Source of the DNA: Armillaria gallica
Taxonomy: Eukaryota; Basidiomycota; Agaricomycetes; Agaricales; Physalacriaceae
Reading direction: 5' to 3'
DNA length: 64,000 nucleotides
Assembly: GCA_037576215.1 (NCBI GenBank)
Contig: JBANDB010000005.1
Coordinates: 4,154,001-4,218,000, forward strand
Shown here: positions 32,924 to 43,639 of the stretch, piece after piece
Numbering within the stretch: position 1 is the stretch's first letter
Layout: each line of letters starts with the position of its first letter
The notes under the pieces: model-generated
What the model saw: the letters and a program-made list of their open reading frames with translations, nothing else
Told to the model about the DNA's origin: nothing
Databases searched by the model: none
Translations under genes and position numbers: made by a program

Positions 32924-33930
32924 TTCATGTCGATGACGGTCTTTGCGCCACGAATTCAACATCCCTCTACGCTTGGCTTGTCGACGAGCTCAACAAGCGT
33001 TTTTCTATCAAAGACATGGGTGCTGCTTCCATGTTCTTGGGCATCCGGATTGAGCGTGACCGTGTCGCGAGGAAACTTTGGCTCTCGCAAAAGCATTTCG
33101 TGTTGGACCTTCTTGCGACTCACAACATGCTCCAGTGCACAAAGTCTTCTGTTCCCCTACATGCGAAGCTTGATAAGCTCATGCCTATGGCTGAAAACGC
33201 GTTGCCCGATGTTGCGGATTCTGACATCCAGACACTGTATCAAAGTCTGACGGGTTCCTACATCTATCTCGCCGTAACTACGCGTCCTGACCTCGCTTTC
33301 ACTGCGATGGCTCTTGGCCAGTTCAATGCTTCCCCAAATCGAGCGCTGCTTAGTGCTGCCAAAGGTGTTCTGCGTTATCTGAATGCAACTGCCGATTGGG
33401 CACTCGAGTATGGGGGTGGTTTCCAGCAGGAAAGGGTTGGTCCAGATGCAGTTGTTCACTCTGATCTGGCCCTCGTCGATGCCGATTGGGCGTCTGATGA
33501 ACGTGACAGAAAGAGTGTCTCAGGGTACGGTGTTTTCCTATACGGTGGCCTTGTGGCTTGGTCGAGCGTCAAACAAAAATCGGTGTCCCTGTCGTCAACA
33601 GAATCCGAGTACATGGGTTTGACTCATGTGCTTAAGGAACTTCTTTGGATTAGGATGTTCCTGCGCCTTCAAGAGCTTCCTATTCCCCGCCCGTTCCCTA
33701 TCGGTTCCGATAACCAGGCTTCGTTGGAGGTCACGTCCTCTTATAGCAGTACTAACAGGATGAAGCATATCGACATTCGGTATCATTTCATCCGCGAGCA
33801 CCTGCGCACCGACAAGTTCATTACACACTGGGTCCCTACCCTGGACATGATGGCCGATATCCTCACCAAGTCGCTCGCTACTCCTCTGCATACGAAGCAT
33901 TGCCTTTTTCTGGGTCTTGTTTCGAGATAG
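32924..33930 (+). pseudogene. Copia RT C-terminal part and RNase H
   Basis: Open to its natural stop. Catalytic HVDDGLCATNS, then FLGIRIERDR, KLWLSQKHFVLDLL, GSYIYLAVTTRPDLAF, and RNase H landmarks DADWASDERDRKSVSGY, SLSSTESEYMGL, GSDNQASL and KHIDIRYHFIREH. No stop and no CpG decay, in contrast to the left part of the same element. Confidence 0.92.
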
Positions 33931-33949
33931 AGACATCCGAATGGGGGTG

Positions 33950-34210
33950 TGTTGGGAGGTGTACTGCCGTACTGGACTTATTCGGATGTCATGGACGCGT
34001 TCCGCGTGGTGTCTTTGGTTATGCTTCTCACGTGACGTTACGATACATATATATACGCATTCCCTTCTTTCCTTTCTCCTCAGTCGTTCTCATCACCAGT
34101 CCGAGATCCTGAGGAGGTATGTTTTCTCTATTACTGTATTCTACCGCCTTTTACTTACTGTACCATTAGCTCACGCTTTCGTGTCCTTGGTACAGGTACC
34201 TAGTTCAATA
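33950..34210 (+). repeat. Copia 3' LTR
   Basis: Same ends as the 5' LTR, preceded by the purine tract AATGGGGGTG. Retains its CpGs (for example GACGCGTTCCGCG where the 5' LTR has GACATGTTCTGCA). Confidence 0.92.
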
Positions 34211-34215
34211 AGCTT

Positions 34216-35021
34216 GGTTTTCTCGACCACGACGATGTGAACGTCGTCGTCGACCTTGGCGCGGCGCCTGCCGGGTGGAGCCAAGTCGTGTCGCAGCGTT
34301 TGGGGTACGGGTCCGATGAGGACAGCGAGCCGTTACCGTCTACCCTTCCCCGGGTACGATCCAAACGCAGGCCTGCCGAGTCGCGTCCTGGCAGCGACTA
34401 TGACCCCCTCAATATCGACAATATGGAAGAAGAGCTTGCTCGCAGCGAAAGCAAAGGTCGTGGGACCGTCGTTGCCGTCGACCTCCTTCCCATGAACCCC
34501 ATTCCTGGCGTCCGGTCTCTCCAGAAGGACTTTCTCGACCCTAGAACGGATGCAGCAATCACGGACCTCTTGCATTCGTCCATACCTGGGCTGAGACAGC
34601 GCAAGAAGGGTAAAGCCTTGGTGGATGTCGTGCTCTCGGATATGGCCCCGAACATCTCTGGGAATGCTCTGCATGACTCGGAGGAATCGTACCGGCTTTG
34701 TCTGGCGGTGCAAGCATTCGCGGCGCGCCATTTACGGACGGAGGAGCACATTGGGAGGCGGTACGGAGGCGTGTTGGTGTATGTGTGTTCTTTTTCTCCG
34801 ATTCGATCTTGATTAACTCACGAGTTCGCAGGTTGAAGCATTTTTCGTTTGATGCTATGAACGTGTTCCGGAAAGAGAAACTGGAACCTCATTTCACTAA
34901 TGTTCAGTACATCAAGCCCCCAACGAGCAGGTCAGAGTCGTCGGAGAGCTACTTCGTCTGCCGCGGTTGGAACCCGGTCAGGGAAGTACCCATGTACGGG
35001 ATACTTCCTGAAAGCCACTAG
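34216..35021 (+). pseudogene. rRNA 2'-O-methyltransferase copy A, 3' part
   Basis: Continues copy A in phase right after the AGCTT duplication (GFLDHDDVNVVVDLGAAP). The SAM-binding motif is GAAPAGW where copy B has GAAPGGW, a change that may weaken cofactor binding. VVLSDMAPN is intact. Intron 34,779-34,831, then LKHFSFDAM and SSESYFVCRGWNP to the stop. Nearly identical to copy B. Cut off from its first 51 codons and promoter by 24 kb, so not expected to work. Confidence 0.88.
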
Positions 35022-35210
35022 AGATGCCGTCGATTCCACAAGGGCTATGCTGCGATGGACGCGCTACCTATCCAGACTTGGCTCCTACACTCCACATACA
35101 CCCGATCTTACACCTGGCCGACGGACGTTATCATCATCCTCCACAGAATTATACGAATCCTTCTCTAATGGCGTTACATTCGGGATGTACACAACAATTT
35201 TTTCGCGACT

Positions 35211-35890
35211 TCAAAACATGAAGCTCAGAGCAGTCAAAATCATCTTTGCGCTCGTCACAGTGACCTTGCTCGGGTCGTCCTCTACTGCAAGAGACGCAAC
35301 GTGGTTGTTTTTGACAATCATGACGTAGCGCTGGACATTTTCATGAGACCCGAAAGTAGGTGCAGGTGGACAGACATACCTTGGATCGAGGTGGTGGTGT
35401 CGCGTCGAATATAAGCCCCGTTGCACTGGTGAATGTACCTTGACCGTCAGCCAGGAAGTGTATAGCTGCGAACGACAATCAGTCTGCACACTATCTATAA
35501 TCGAACAATCACATACGGGTACCGTTCGGCGCGAGCTTCTCCTTCCAACCACCACGCGTCAAGAAGGTCAATTCCGACAAGTACACCGAGGCGGACAGAA
35601 CCTACTTCACCACGGCTTGGTCATTGATTGCCACGACGTATATCCCCTCTATTCCTTTAGCCTTGATTGCCTCGTACTCGTCGATGTACTCTAGAATCTG
35701 AGCGTCAGACGCTTCCGGTACGCCGATCTGCTTGCCTTAAGAATTGAGCACTACGACAGGAGGGTTTTGCGCTCACGATGATGTTCTTCCCGGCCAGAGA
35801 CACAGGTTCGGGGGGCGGCAAAGGAGGGAGGGGTTTACCTGGGGCGATCTGGGAGACGTTGAGGAGGGAAGCGGCTGCCGAGCATGACAT
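35211..35890 (-). pseudogene. Peroxiredoxin paralogue P1, lacking the active-site Cys
   Basis: Prx5/AHP1-type fold in five exons: SLAGKNIIV; IGVPEASDAQILEYIDEY and IYVVAINDQ; WKEKLAPNGT; IHFLADGQGTFTSATGLIFD; RYVMIVKNNHVASLAVEDD. Active members carry PGAFTxxCS after GVP; here this is replaced by PEASD, so the peroxidatic Cys is gone. The acceptor of the second intron reads GCGTGG instead of the GCGTAG of P3, which should block splicing. Sits tail-to-tail with methyltransferase copy A, as P3 does with copy B. Confidence 0.75.
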
Positions 35891-36419
35891 AGTGGTAGGC
35901 GAAAAAAACGGATGTGGGGATCCTATATTTCATGCGGGGAAATACGTCCGGGAATCCTATTGTCGGTCAGGTGTTCAAATTTGATCATTTATGTTATTCA
36001 CAAGTTCAAATGAGGCGAACATGAACGTGCATCTTGCGAAAATCCTGCTCAGAAATGAGGATCGGGAGTAACGCTGACAATTTGTTCGAATTATCGGGTT
36101 CAAACTTGGTTAGGTAAGCCGCGATTAGTGATTGTATTCCCAACTTAAGTTTGTGCGCTCAGATCGTCGGTCTCCCGAGACTACTGACGAAACGGTGCGC
36201 CACTTTCCATGTCCATCACATGCCGCTGCACGCTATGTACATGTGATGCCGGATTTGCTGCACTGTATCTGCGTAAAACTTACCAGTCAAAATCCATCAA
36301 AGTAAGTATTTGACTCTTCGAAAATACTGATCTGTCGCAGCAGTGCCCGTTCACATAGTATATTCTCACTGTTAAGGTGTTCAAGCGCGTTTATCCTGCA
36401 AATGGCATCAGATTGATAC
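35891..36419. other. Upstream region of P1, shared with P3
   Basis: Matches the region 56,549-57,040 (ATACGTCCGGGA, GTCGGTCAGGTGTTCAAATT, TGATGCCGGATTTGCTGCAC). No gene seen. It marks the right part of the duplicated methyltransferase-peroxiredoxin block. Confidence 0.6.
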
Positions 36420-36428
36420 TTCGAGAAG

Positions 36429-37418
36429 GGGCACGGTGAAATTCGCGTTTGCGTGATGCGTTCGCGCGTTCCCTGCGTTTGCGTTAAGTCTGCATACGTT
36501 TGCGTTTTTGTGCATGTGTGGGAAAAAATGCGTGGATGCGTTGCATGCTTTTGCGTGCGTGACGAAGGTGCGTTGTTTGCCATTCTGTTTCCAATACATG
36601 ATTTAGCCTACATTCCGCTGGTAGTGTTAATAGTTGACTGGCATTTTACTCTTGGGTGCTCCAACAAGCACAAGGCACCATCGGCGGCTGCAGAGGTCGA
36701 CAATACAAGAATCAGATTCAAGATCCAGGTCATGGCAAGGCAAAACCCGAGTTAGCGACCGGTCAAACGCTCTCAGAAACGAAACGAACAGATACTAGCA
36801 CTAGAAAGCATTTATGTATCAGCATCAGCCGAGTGTAGGGCACTGAAGCTCAAATATTTGAATTCGAGAGTTCAAGTCTTAGAGGGTCCGTGTCGAAATG
36901 GGCCCGGGCTGGCCGGAGCTGCGGATAAAGTTCGTCGCCATAACAGAGAACTGGTAAAAACCAAATTTTATTCAACGCACTGTTGAATGTTGGTTAAACG
37001 CAACGAACACACTCAACGCACTGGTCACAAATATGTCACAGTCACATGCGTCGATGCGTTGAATTCTGCCCTGCCCTGCCCCGTTGAATTTTGAACGCGT
37101 GTTTTCTTCAGTAACGCATGCGTGAAGTCCTGCGAGGTGCGAATTCAAAATTTGATTGATATGCAAGTTGTGTTTGGACTTACCTGTTGTTTTTCTCTCG
37201 CAGAACGACATTTGGAGCCTTCTCTAAGGCACTATAACACGAATGAAATACGTTCTAGTTCTGAGGTGAATTATCATACAGAAAAATGATGCTGGCTGAC
37301 AAGCAGAGCGTTTACAGGAGGGCAAGTCTAGCAATGTTTTAATCTGAAACGCATCAGGTCCACCCAATCGCACCCAATCGCAAAAACGCATCAGAAAAAC
37401 GCAAAATTGTCCCGGCCC
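36429..37418. mobile_element. 990-bp MULE-like or KDZ-like non-autonomous element, 9-bp duplication
   Basis: Flanked by TTCGAGAAG at 36,420-36,428 and 37,419-37,427. Imperfect inverted ends: GGGCACGGTGAAATTCGCGT against GGGCCGGGACAATTTTGCGT, both continuing to TGATGCG. The left arm is a dense series of GCGTTTGCG-like words. No transposase. The 9-bp duplication fits Mutator-like elements, but KDZ cannot be excluded. Confidence 0.7.
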
Positions 37419-37448
37419 TTCGAGAAGTAAACTCACGCATACCAGACT

Positions 37449-38150
37449 TGCTCCAGGGACCCGTTCATGTCTTCCATGTTGCTAGCTACGAGAGATATCG
37501 AGGACCGAACCATTCTTCGACCCAGGAAAGGTTAGTGTCTTCTATGCCTAGCGCACAGGCTGTTTCGTACGTCCGTATCCGTGCAACGGTACACCGCCTC
37601 CATCAAGGGTGCGTTTAACTTGCGCGTGTCCGTGCATCGTGAGATTTTAAGTGACCGAGCATGCTTTCCGAAAGAGAGACTGGAGAACGAGGAAGACTTG
37701 TGTTATGCTGGGAAATACCTGTTAGATGACGCGACAAGCAAGCAGGACAATCGACGCACTGGTTCGAATATACTCGTCTGTGATCCCAGGGACATTGACC
37801 GTCCCTTTTCCTCTTCCCTTGTCGGGAAACTCAAACACGCCTTCGGATTATCTTCCCCAACGAGGACTAGTACCACGACTGAGGGCTAGGCGCGTGAGCT
37901 AGTACCATGCCGTCGTTGAGCGGGGAAGTGTTAAGGGGTGGTCGTACATATGTTGAGAGAGACCTCCTCGAGGGCCTCCACGTATCGAAAGGCGCGAAGG
38001 AATTTGCCAAGAATACAAAGAATACAAAGAAAGATGTTTCCAACGCGTCCCGGAGAGCAGCGTCGAGAACGGAGACTAGCTCTGGCGACTGCCTCGAATA
38101 TTTCGGTGAGGAGGTACCGTCTTTATGCAGCGTCGAGACCTTGTAACGAA
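37449..38150 (+). CDS. Unidentified host gene fragment(s)
   Basis: A short exon MSSMLLATRDIEDRTILRP is followed by a good donor and acceptor (GTTAGTG...GCACAG), then an open stretch to 37,889 with KHAFGLSSPTRTSTTTEG and a further frame (37,907-38,146) with Lys/Asn repeats (KNTKNTKKD). No family recognised; exon linkage is a guess. Confidence 0.3.
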
Positions 38151-38191
38151 TCACAGGCTTCTTCTGCGTTTGAAAGGCAATTCTGGCGGTC

Positions 38192-38783
38192 ATGGTTGTC
38201 GTGATCAGGAAGTGTGCCTTATTTGGCACGCGCACTCTCTCTTACCCCGATGTCGTTTGCCCCGGCTACCACCAAGTCACCCAATTCGGACCAGACGACG
38301 ACTGCGAGGCAGAAGAAGAGATATTCTACGTTACCCTCGAACTGGGAAACGTCGAGCCGGCTCTCATCCCGAGCTGTGACAGCTACTACCTGGTTGTCAG
38401 TACTTCCTCTGCTCGTCGAGCTGTGGTTTACTCTATTCCAGGGCCTGGATACCCCGACGCCATTTCTACAGCTGGCTGGGACGGTGCTCAAGGGTCGACA
38501 CGAGATGTTGCTGGGTACGGAACTGCTGTTCTCTGGTGCGTATGTACTTGTCGCGTGTTGAACCTACTATATCTTGGCCACAGAACATGAACACGTAGTA
38601 TCCTACATGGAGAGCACACGGCAGCGTATCTACTTCAGAGAAGTACGCCTCGAAGGGAAGGGCAAAGCCAAAACCAAAGCCGACACTTCCCAACTTGTGC
38701 TGGATCGTATTACTGGGAAACTCGCACCTCTACCACGCCGGCGCAGGTCTCGGAAGGTGGAGGTCGTCCCTGAGGATTACTGA
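38192..38783 (+). CDS. TFIIIC tau55-type (triple-barrel) subunit
   Basis: Likely the small subunit of RNA polymerase III factor TFIIIC. Three exons: PGYHQVTQFGPDDD, EEIFYVTLELGNVEP; then GLDTPTPFLQLAGTVLKG, LLGTELLFS; then EHEHVVSYMESTRQRIYF and a basic tail KLAPLPRRRRSRKVEV. Introns start GTCAGTA and GTGCGTA and end CCAG and ACAG. GLDTP.P.L.+.G...G....LGTEL.F is the hallmark of the family as I know it. The true start may be upstream of 38,192 or at a later Met. Confidence 0.55.
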
Positions 38784-38860
38784 TGCTATCGTACACTTGA
38801 ATTCCCACCCGTACCGTCTACAACTGCGCCAATATCGTCTTTGCATCTGTAATCGTGACC

Positions 38861-39470
38861 TTAACTGGATCTTACTCGACCGCAACCGATGCGACTTCGT
38901 GTTTTTTCACAATCATCACATAGCGCTGTGGGCGATGTCAGATTAGAATGGTATGAAGGGTTGTTCGTACCTTTGAACGAGGACCTCCCAACAACGGCGT
39001 AGCGTCGAATATCAAACCCGTGGCTCCAGCAAACTCGCCTTGGTCGTCTGCTAGAAAATGTATAGCTGGTGGGCAACAGTCAGCCTTATTCGTGATTAGC
39101 AGGCGGGTAAGACATACGGGTGCCAATTTCTCTTTCCACGCACTATATGATACCAGTCAGCACTGGCGCGTACATCAAACAGCAGGCCTACTTCATGACG
39201 AATTGGTCATTGACGGCAACGACGTATATCCCAGTCACGCCCTTAGACTTGAACGCCTCGTAGTTGTCGATATATCCTGGAATCTGGGCGCTGCACGTCC
39301 CAGTGAACGCTCCTGGGACGCCGACCTGCGAGTAAATTCGATATGTGAACAAGGCAGGACAATGCTCTTACGATGATGGTGGTCCCACTGAGCTGGACAG
39401 TCTCAGCACGCTCCGGGGACGTCTCCTTCACTTTGTAATTCACAGTCGCTGGACCGTTCGACCATCCTGA
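38861..39470 (-). pseudogene. Peroxiredoxin paralogue P2, with active-site Cys, truncated
   Basis: Prx5-type. Carries the peroxidatic motif VGVPGAFTGTCSAQIPG, then GIYVVAVNDQFVM, AWKEKLAP, IHFLADDQGEFAGATGLIFD, RYVMIVKKHEVASVAVE. A TAA replaces the codon after VAVE, cutting about 16 residues (DPVKVTITDAKTILAQL follows). The N-terminal exon lacks a Met and ends against the DUF6533 fragment at 39,480, so the 5' end seems lost by recombination. Confidence 0.7.
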
Positions 39471-39492
39471 TTGTTTAAGTCCCTCTTCAAAC

Positions 39493-39897
39493 GTGACAAA
39501 GCTGCTTTACATTCCCGTGCTCGTTTCAGAGACGATCATTGCTTTGCTCACACTCTTCAAGGGCGTACAGTACCTCCGCCGTTCATCCCACCCGTTTCTC
39601 ACAGAGCTTTATGTCTCTGGGATGTTCTTCTATGCATGCATCGTCTTCATGACCCTCGCAAATATCCTTCTCCCCATGTGGGTTCCTGGCATCGCACTCT
39701 TCCTCGGTCCTTTTCAAAGTATCCTCCATTCCATCCTGAGCAACCGCATTCTCTTACTCATTCTCAAGCAGAGGCGGATACATCAACGCTATCCTACAGA
39801 AGAGTCGTACACAGGTGACGTCGAACGGTCTGATATCACTTCGGATGGCCCTGGATCTGTAAACGACGTGAAAAATGTGCCAGGAATAACGCCCTGA
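39493..39897 (+). pseudogene. DUF6533-type membrane protein, C-terminal half (alpha)
   Basis: Matches the last exon of the complete gene at 47,369-48,416 (YIPVLVSETIIA, ELYVSGMFFYACI, HSILSNRI). Three or four hydrophobic segments. The N-terminal half with the DUF6533 signature is missing, replaced by peroxiredoxin sequence. Confidence 0.7.
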
Positions 39898-40905
39898 CCC
39901 GATGGAAGAATACAGCTAACGGTGGAAATAAATTGCGCTTGAATGGTAGCCGATTCAATGTACCGCCTGTAACGATTGTTAACAATGCCGTATTTTACGA
40001 GAACGTCTCTGACAAATCGGAGTCATCGAATGTGTAAGAATACATTCACACAATTCAGTGCAGAAGATCGCCGTCGACGGATACATTGCCAGGGACAACC
40101 GTCGCCAGCGCAGTTTTCTCATGACGGTGGGCACGGTAAATCAAGCGGGTTTCAGTATGACAGTAATTGAGCGATCAGAAAGCTAGCTCCGGAGAAATAT
40201 AAGTTAACATTGAACAGCGTGCCCAATACGTGCCTCACTCAAATCCTCTTGGGATGGCCACTGTCTACAATTGCTCCCATGCTAAGTATCCTCTACTATC
40301 TTGACCAATGTTGAGGAGAAGGGAGAAAAAATGCTGCCCAGAGACAGACGGAATTTCACATTGTCAGGGCTCATAGTAAATGAGAGAATCGAAATCAGAA
40401 CGACACCTTTGAGTTAGGACTCCTTGTACCGGCGAACACGAAGAACATGGAGACCAAGTAGTAGAAATATCGGCGGCTTCTTCCTCGGATACACCGAGTG
40501 CATCCGCGACACGTCCAATGCATCCAATGTGTTGCCTTTTCTGGACTCCGTCTCACACTTCGACTATCACCCTTACCGATTGTCCTCCGAGAGGCAAGAG
40601 GACTCGTTCATTCAATTTGCGAGTTATGAAGCTTGGCACTTACCTTTCAATACCCAGATAACGCTTATCTCCATAGATTCCGGAATGATGTACGTAGCAC
40701 TGAATTCCTACTGAATTGATCAAGGGTCGACGTAGACGATTGAACTGAAAGCCACGCTGATTTTTTCTAGGCGCGCATTGCTCATCGATGGCAGGGCCGC
40801 ATGCTCCTTTGCAACATGACAGTCAGCCGCATTTTGAGCGTAGACCTGGAGCTACTTATACATATAGCGGCGGGAAACTTCGTGACAACTCTGCACTCCG
40901 AGTCG
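39898..40905. other. Intergenic part of the alpha unit
   Basis: Similar to 48,420-50,128 of the beta unit but without its MITE. A short conserved frame (40,424-40,714, with LGYTECIRDT) has counterparts near 49,690 and 62,750 that differ by frameshifts; no gene is supported. Confidence 0.4.
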
Positions 40906-42400
40906 ATGCCCTCTTTTAATACTACTCTGGCCGAAGAGGCTGGTGTAGCACCCTCAGATTTATATAAACTGTCGGTAACACTTTCGTTCTCAGACTGATC
41001 TCAATTCTCATTTCAATACTTCAGAACGGGTCCACTGGTACAGCGCCAATCTCATATACTAGAAAGCGGCGGTCGCTTAGTTTACATGCAGTTGATCGGC
41101 TGCTTCCTCAGTCTCATATTATATGGCATCCTGTGCGATCAAGTCTGTCAGTGGTCCTAACCTTGTCCGCACGTTCTTGAGTGTCCTTTACTCACCTCAT
41201 TCAAAGACATATACTACATCTCCTTTCCAAAGGATAATCTGGCGTCCAAGACCGTCGTATATCTTCTCTGGTTGACCGAGACTGTTCAGACTGCTACCAA
41301 CATCTATTACACTTTCGACAAGTTCTGTTACGACTTTGGGAACCTTTCGGGACTGGATGATGTTCATATCACATGGTTCACCATTATTATTCTCCCTGGA
41401 TTTGGTGCGTACTTATGCACGTACATTTATGCTTTGAGTTACTGAAATAGCGGTAGTTGGCTGCATTGCCCAATTATTCTACGCCTGGCGGATGTATAAA
41501 TTCAGCAAGAAGGCCCGATGGTTATGTATTATCCTTTCGGTGGTAAGTTTTTAGAAAGTGTCTCATACTCCTCCCTAAAACCACGATCTTCATCAAAGAT
41601 CGCTTTTACTCAATTTACAGCTGCGATTTGTTGCGGCATCCAAATACGGAATACTGGCCACTACTCAAATCTTCGGAAAAATTCGAAGGTCACGGTGACG
41701 GTAATGGTGAGCAGGTCTTCGTCGCATCCCGTATTCAATCATTTACGACTCGTAGATATGGTTGGGTGGAAGCGTTTTGTGTGATACTGCCATTGCTTTG
41801 TGCATGACCTACCTCGTAAGTGAAGTCGGGGCATAACGCTTAGACCTTGCTTGATTGCCGCCCAATTGTCGCCTGTAGTTAAGTCGAGCTCAAACTGGTC
41901 TCAAATCTACTCGGAAACTTCTTTCCAGGCTAATACGACTGAGTATTGAAACTGGGACAGCAACAGGTTAGTCATATACTAGGAAATTGGATCGCATTAA
42001 TTCATTTACCATCTACGAAGCTGCGATTGCTGCTGTCCATATGGCACTCTATCTCTCCGCTCACAATAACAACGACCCCACTGTCCCTGCGAACTGCTTG
42101 GTAAAGATGTATTCGAATACGGTCCTTGCCGTTTGCAACAGCCGTATGACCGGACGGATTCGCGGAGGAAGGGAAGACACGACCCTTCACTCGTTCGACT
42201 CTTTCGATATGTCAATTGGCGGATTGAATATCGAGCTTCGGGATACAGCGACCAACACAAACGCAGATTCTTCTCTGCGGCCGGAGTTCTCCCAAAGATG
42301 CGATGACCAGGAGAAGGCTATTGAGCTCAACGATAGGTTTTTAAACATTGGCTCAGCGGCGGACGTGTTGGGCGCAAAGGTCAGCCACTTTCGCACTTAA
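40906..42400 (+). pseudogene. DUF6534-type membrane protein (alpha)
   Basis: Multi-pass protein of a family very abundant in Agaricomycetes; function unknown. Exons: MPSFNTTLAEEAGVAPSDLY; LIGCFLSLILYGILCDQV; YIYYISFPKDNLASK and ITWFTIIILPGFG; AVVGCIAQLFYAWRMYKFSKK; IAFTQFTAAICCGIQ; IWLGGS-like part near 41,757; MYSNTVLAVCNSRMTGRIRG and an acidic tail. The donor after DQV is GTCAGT where beta has GTGAGT, and the segment near 41,760-41,800 shows extra changes. Possibly still spliceable; called degenerate with reserve. Confidence 0.6.
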
Positions 42401-42559
42401 GTCAAGCAGATAATCTTATGCAAATTCTATACAGCCAACATAAATGGTTTGGCGTGGCGTTAATGGTTATCATTAGTACTCGTACGGATTTTACACAACT
42501 ATAATTAATACAAATGCGTAATTGCCATTGAACTTGAACACCTAGCGCGACTTACTGAT

Positions 42560-42845
42560 AGAAGAGCCGGGCGTATTTCCCCGCATTTTTCACCGTAAGA
42601 TAGGTACCCCGCATTCCGTTTTCGAGAGCTATCTATCACCACCAATTTTACAGGAACTGTCAACTCGGCCACCGCTTCCTCCTTTGACCGCGAAAGAGAC
42701 GTCCCCGGAATGCGCGGAAATGGGCGAATTGAGCATCAGGTTTGCATCCCAGAGTAGATCGTCGACGGCGATCGGAATAGTTTTCCCGCTGAACATCCAC
42801 TGCGGCCCCGACTACAAGGCCACTGAGGCCATTATATGAACTCAT
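42560..42845. pseudogene. Peroxiredoxin exon-1-like remnant and unknown frame (alpha)
   Basis: Plus strand keeps GAAAGAGACGTCCCCGGAAT, which aligns with exon 1 of P2 (GTGAAGGAGACGTCCCCGG). The minus strand has a short frame with MFSGKTIPIAVDDLLWDAN, also seen in altered form in the beta unit. Neither is a full gene. Confidence 0.35.
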
Positions 42846-43144
42846 TTCGGAAAATTTCTCAATTGACGAACGGAAGATCCGTATGAGAGCATACTTGTAT
42901 TTACGCTCTCAAACCTAAATGCCGAGATGGAGAATACAGTTTACAAAGGTGCGCGCTATCTGCCCCATAGACGAGCAGATTGCTCACTACCTGCGCATTG
43001 AGCAGTAGTTAAAAGAGAAAACGTGCATGGAGACGGACGTATGGGGTCGACGGGCCTATTAAACTGGGTACGGACGATACCAATTGAGGCATCTCACACT
43101 TTCTGGAAATCTCCAATAAATTAGCGTTTCGTCTTTGGCGTAAT

Positions 43145-43638
43145 CTAATGCTTCTCGTGTCGCATTGGTTCCCAGGAGAAAGTATGTAGCCAACCTAGGC
43201 GACCCGTCGGAATACTTTTCCGTCCTATGTCTGACAAGTAGATATGCATATGGCCCTTGATCTTCCAGGGCAATCCATGCAGATTCTCAGTCCGAGTGCC
43301 ATCCAGTCTTTCGAACCAATGACCATCCCGCTCGGTGTCGTATCTATCCGCCCATCTTAGAAGATCATCGACCGTCATCGCAAATCCACAAATGTGGAAA
43401 TGTATGGTTTTTCCAGGTTTATGCGGGGGATTTCGGTGGCAAGTGAATCGGAAGAGGCAGAAACGGGTTTAGTTGGTGCCCTTCGTCGTCTATTAGCGAA
43501 TGTGAATGGAATATGAGTGGACGACATTACATTTGACGTCCGAGGGCATCGACTGCGAATATAGTTTGCGTAGTTAGCAAGGGGGTCACGGTTTAAGGAG
43601 AAGACGTGATTCCCACCGAAAAATGGCAATCCTACCAA
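43145..43638 (-). CDS. Unknown small protein (alpha)
   Basis: Two frames: 43,638-43,375 (IPFTFANRRRRAPTKPV) and 43,378-43,145 (MTVDDLLRWADRYDTERDGH, WFERLDGTRTENLHGLP). The same pair is one open frame in the beta unit (52,906-52,484). No family recognised. The split comes from a small indel. Confidence 0.35.
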
Positions 43639-43639
43639 A

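Larger units (their letters stand above)
10081..34210 (+). mobile_element. Ty1/copia retrotransposon, expanded to 24 kb by nested insertions
   Basis: Bounded by near-identical LTRs (10,081-10,345 and 33,950-34,210) and the 5-bp duplication AGCTT (10,076-10,080; 34,211-34,215). Its gag, protease, integrase, RT and RNase H are spread over 10,753-33,930. When the insertions 12,487-13,252, 13,340-13,519, 15,461-31,622 and 31,685-32,921 and one copy of each duplication are skipped, a single frame runs from gag to RNase H, broken only by six TGA codons, all left of 13,890. Confidence 0.92.

Noticed and set aside
34237..34812. Methyltransferase 3' part as an independent gene starting inside
   Set aside because: It lacks the N-terminal tetrad lysine region, and the frame continues directly from 10,080 across the copia.
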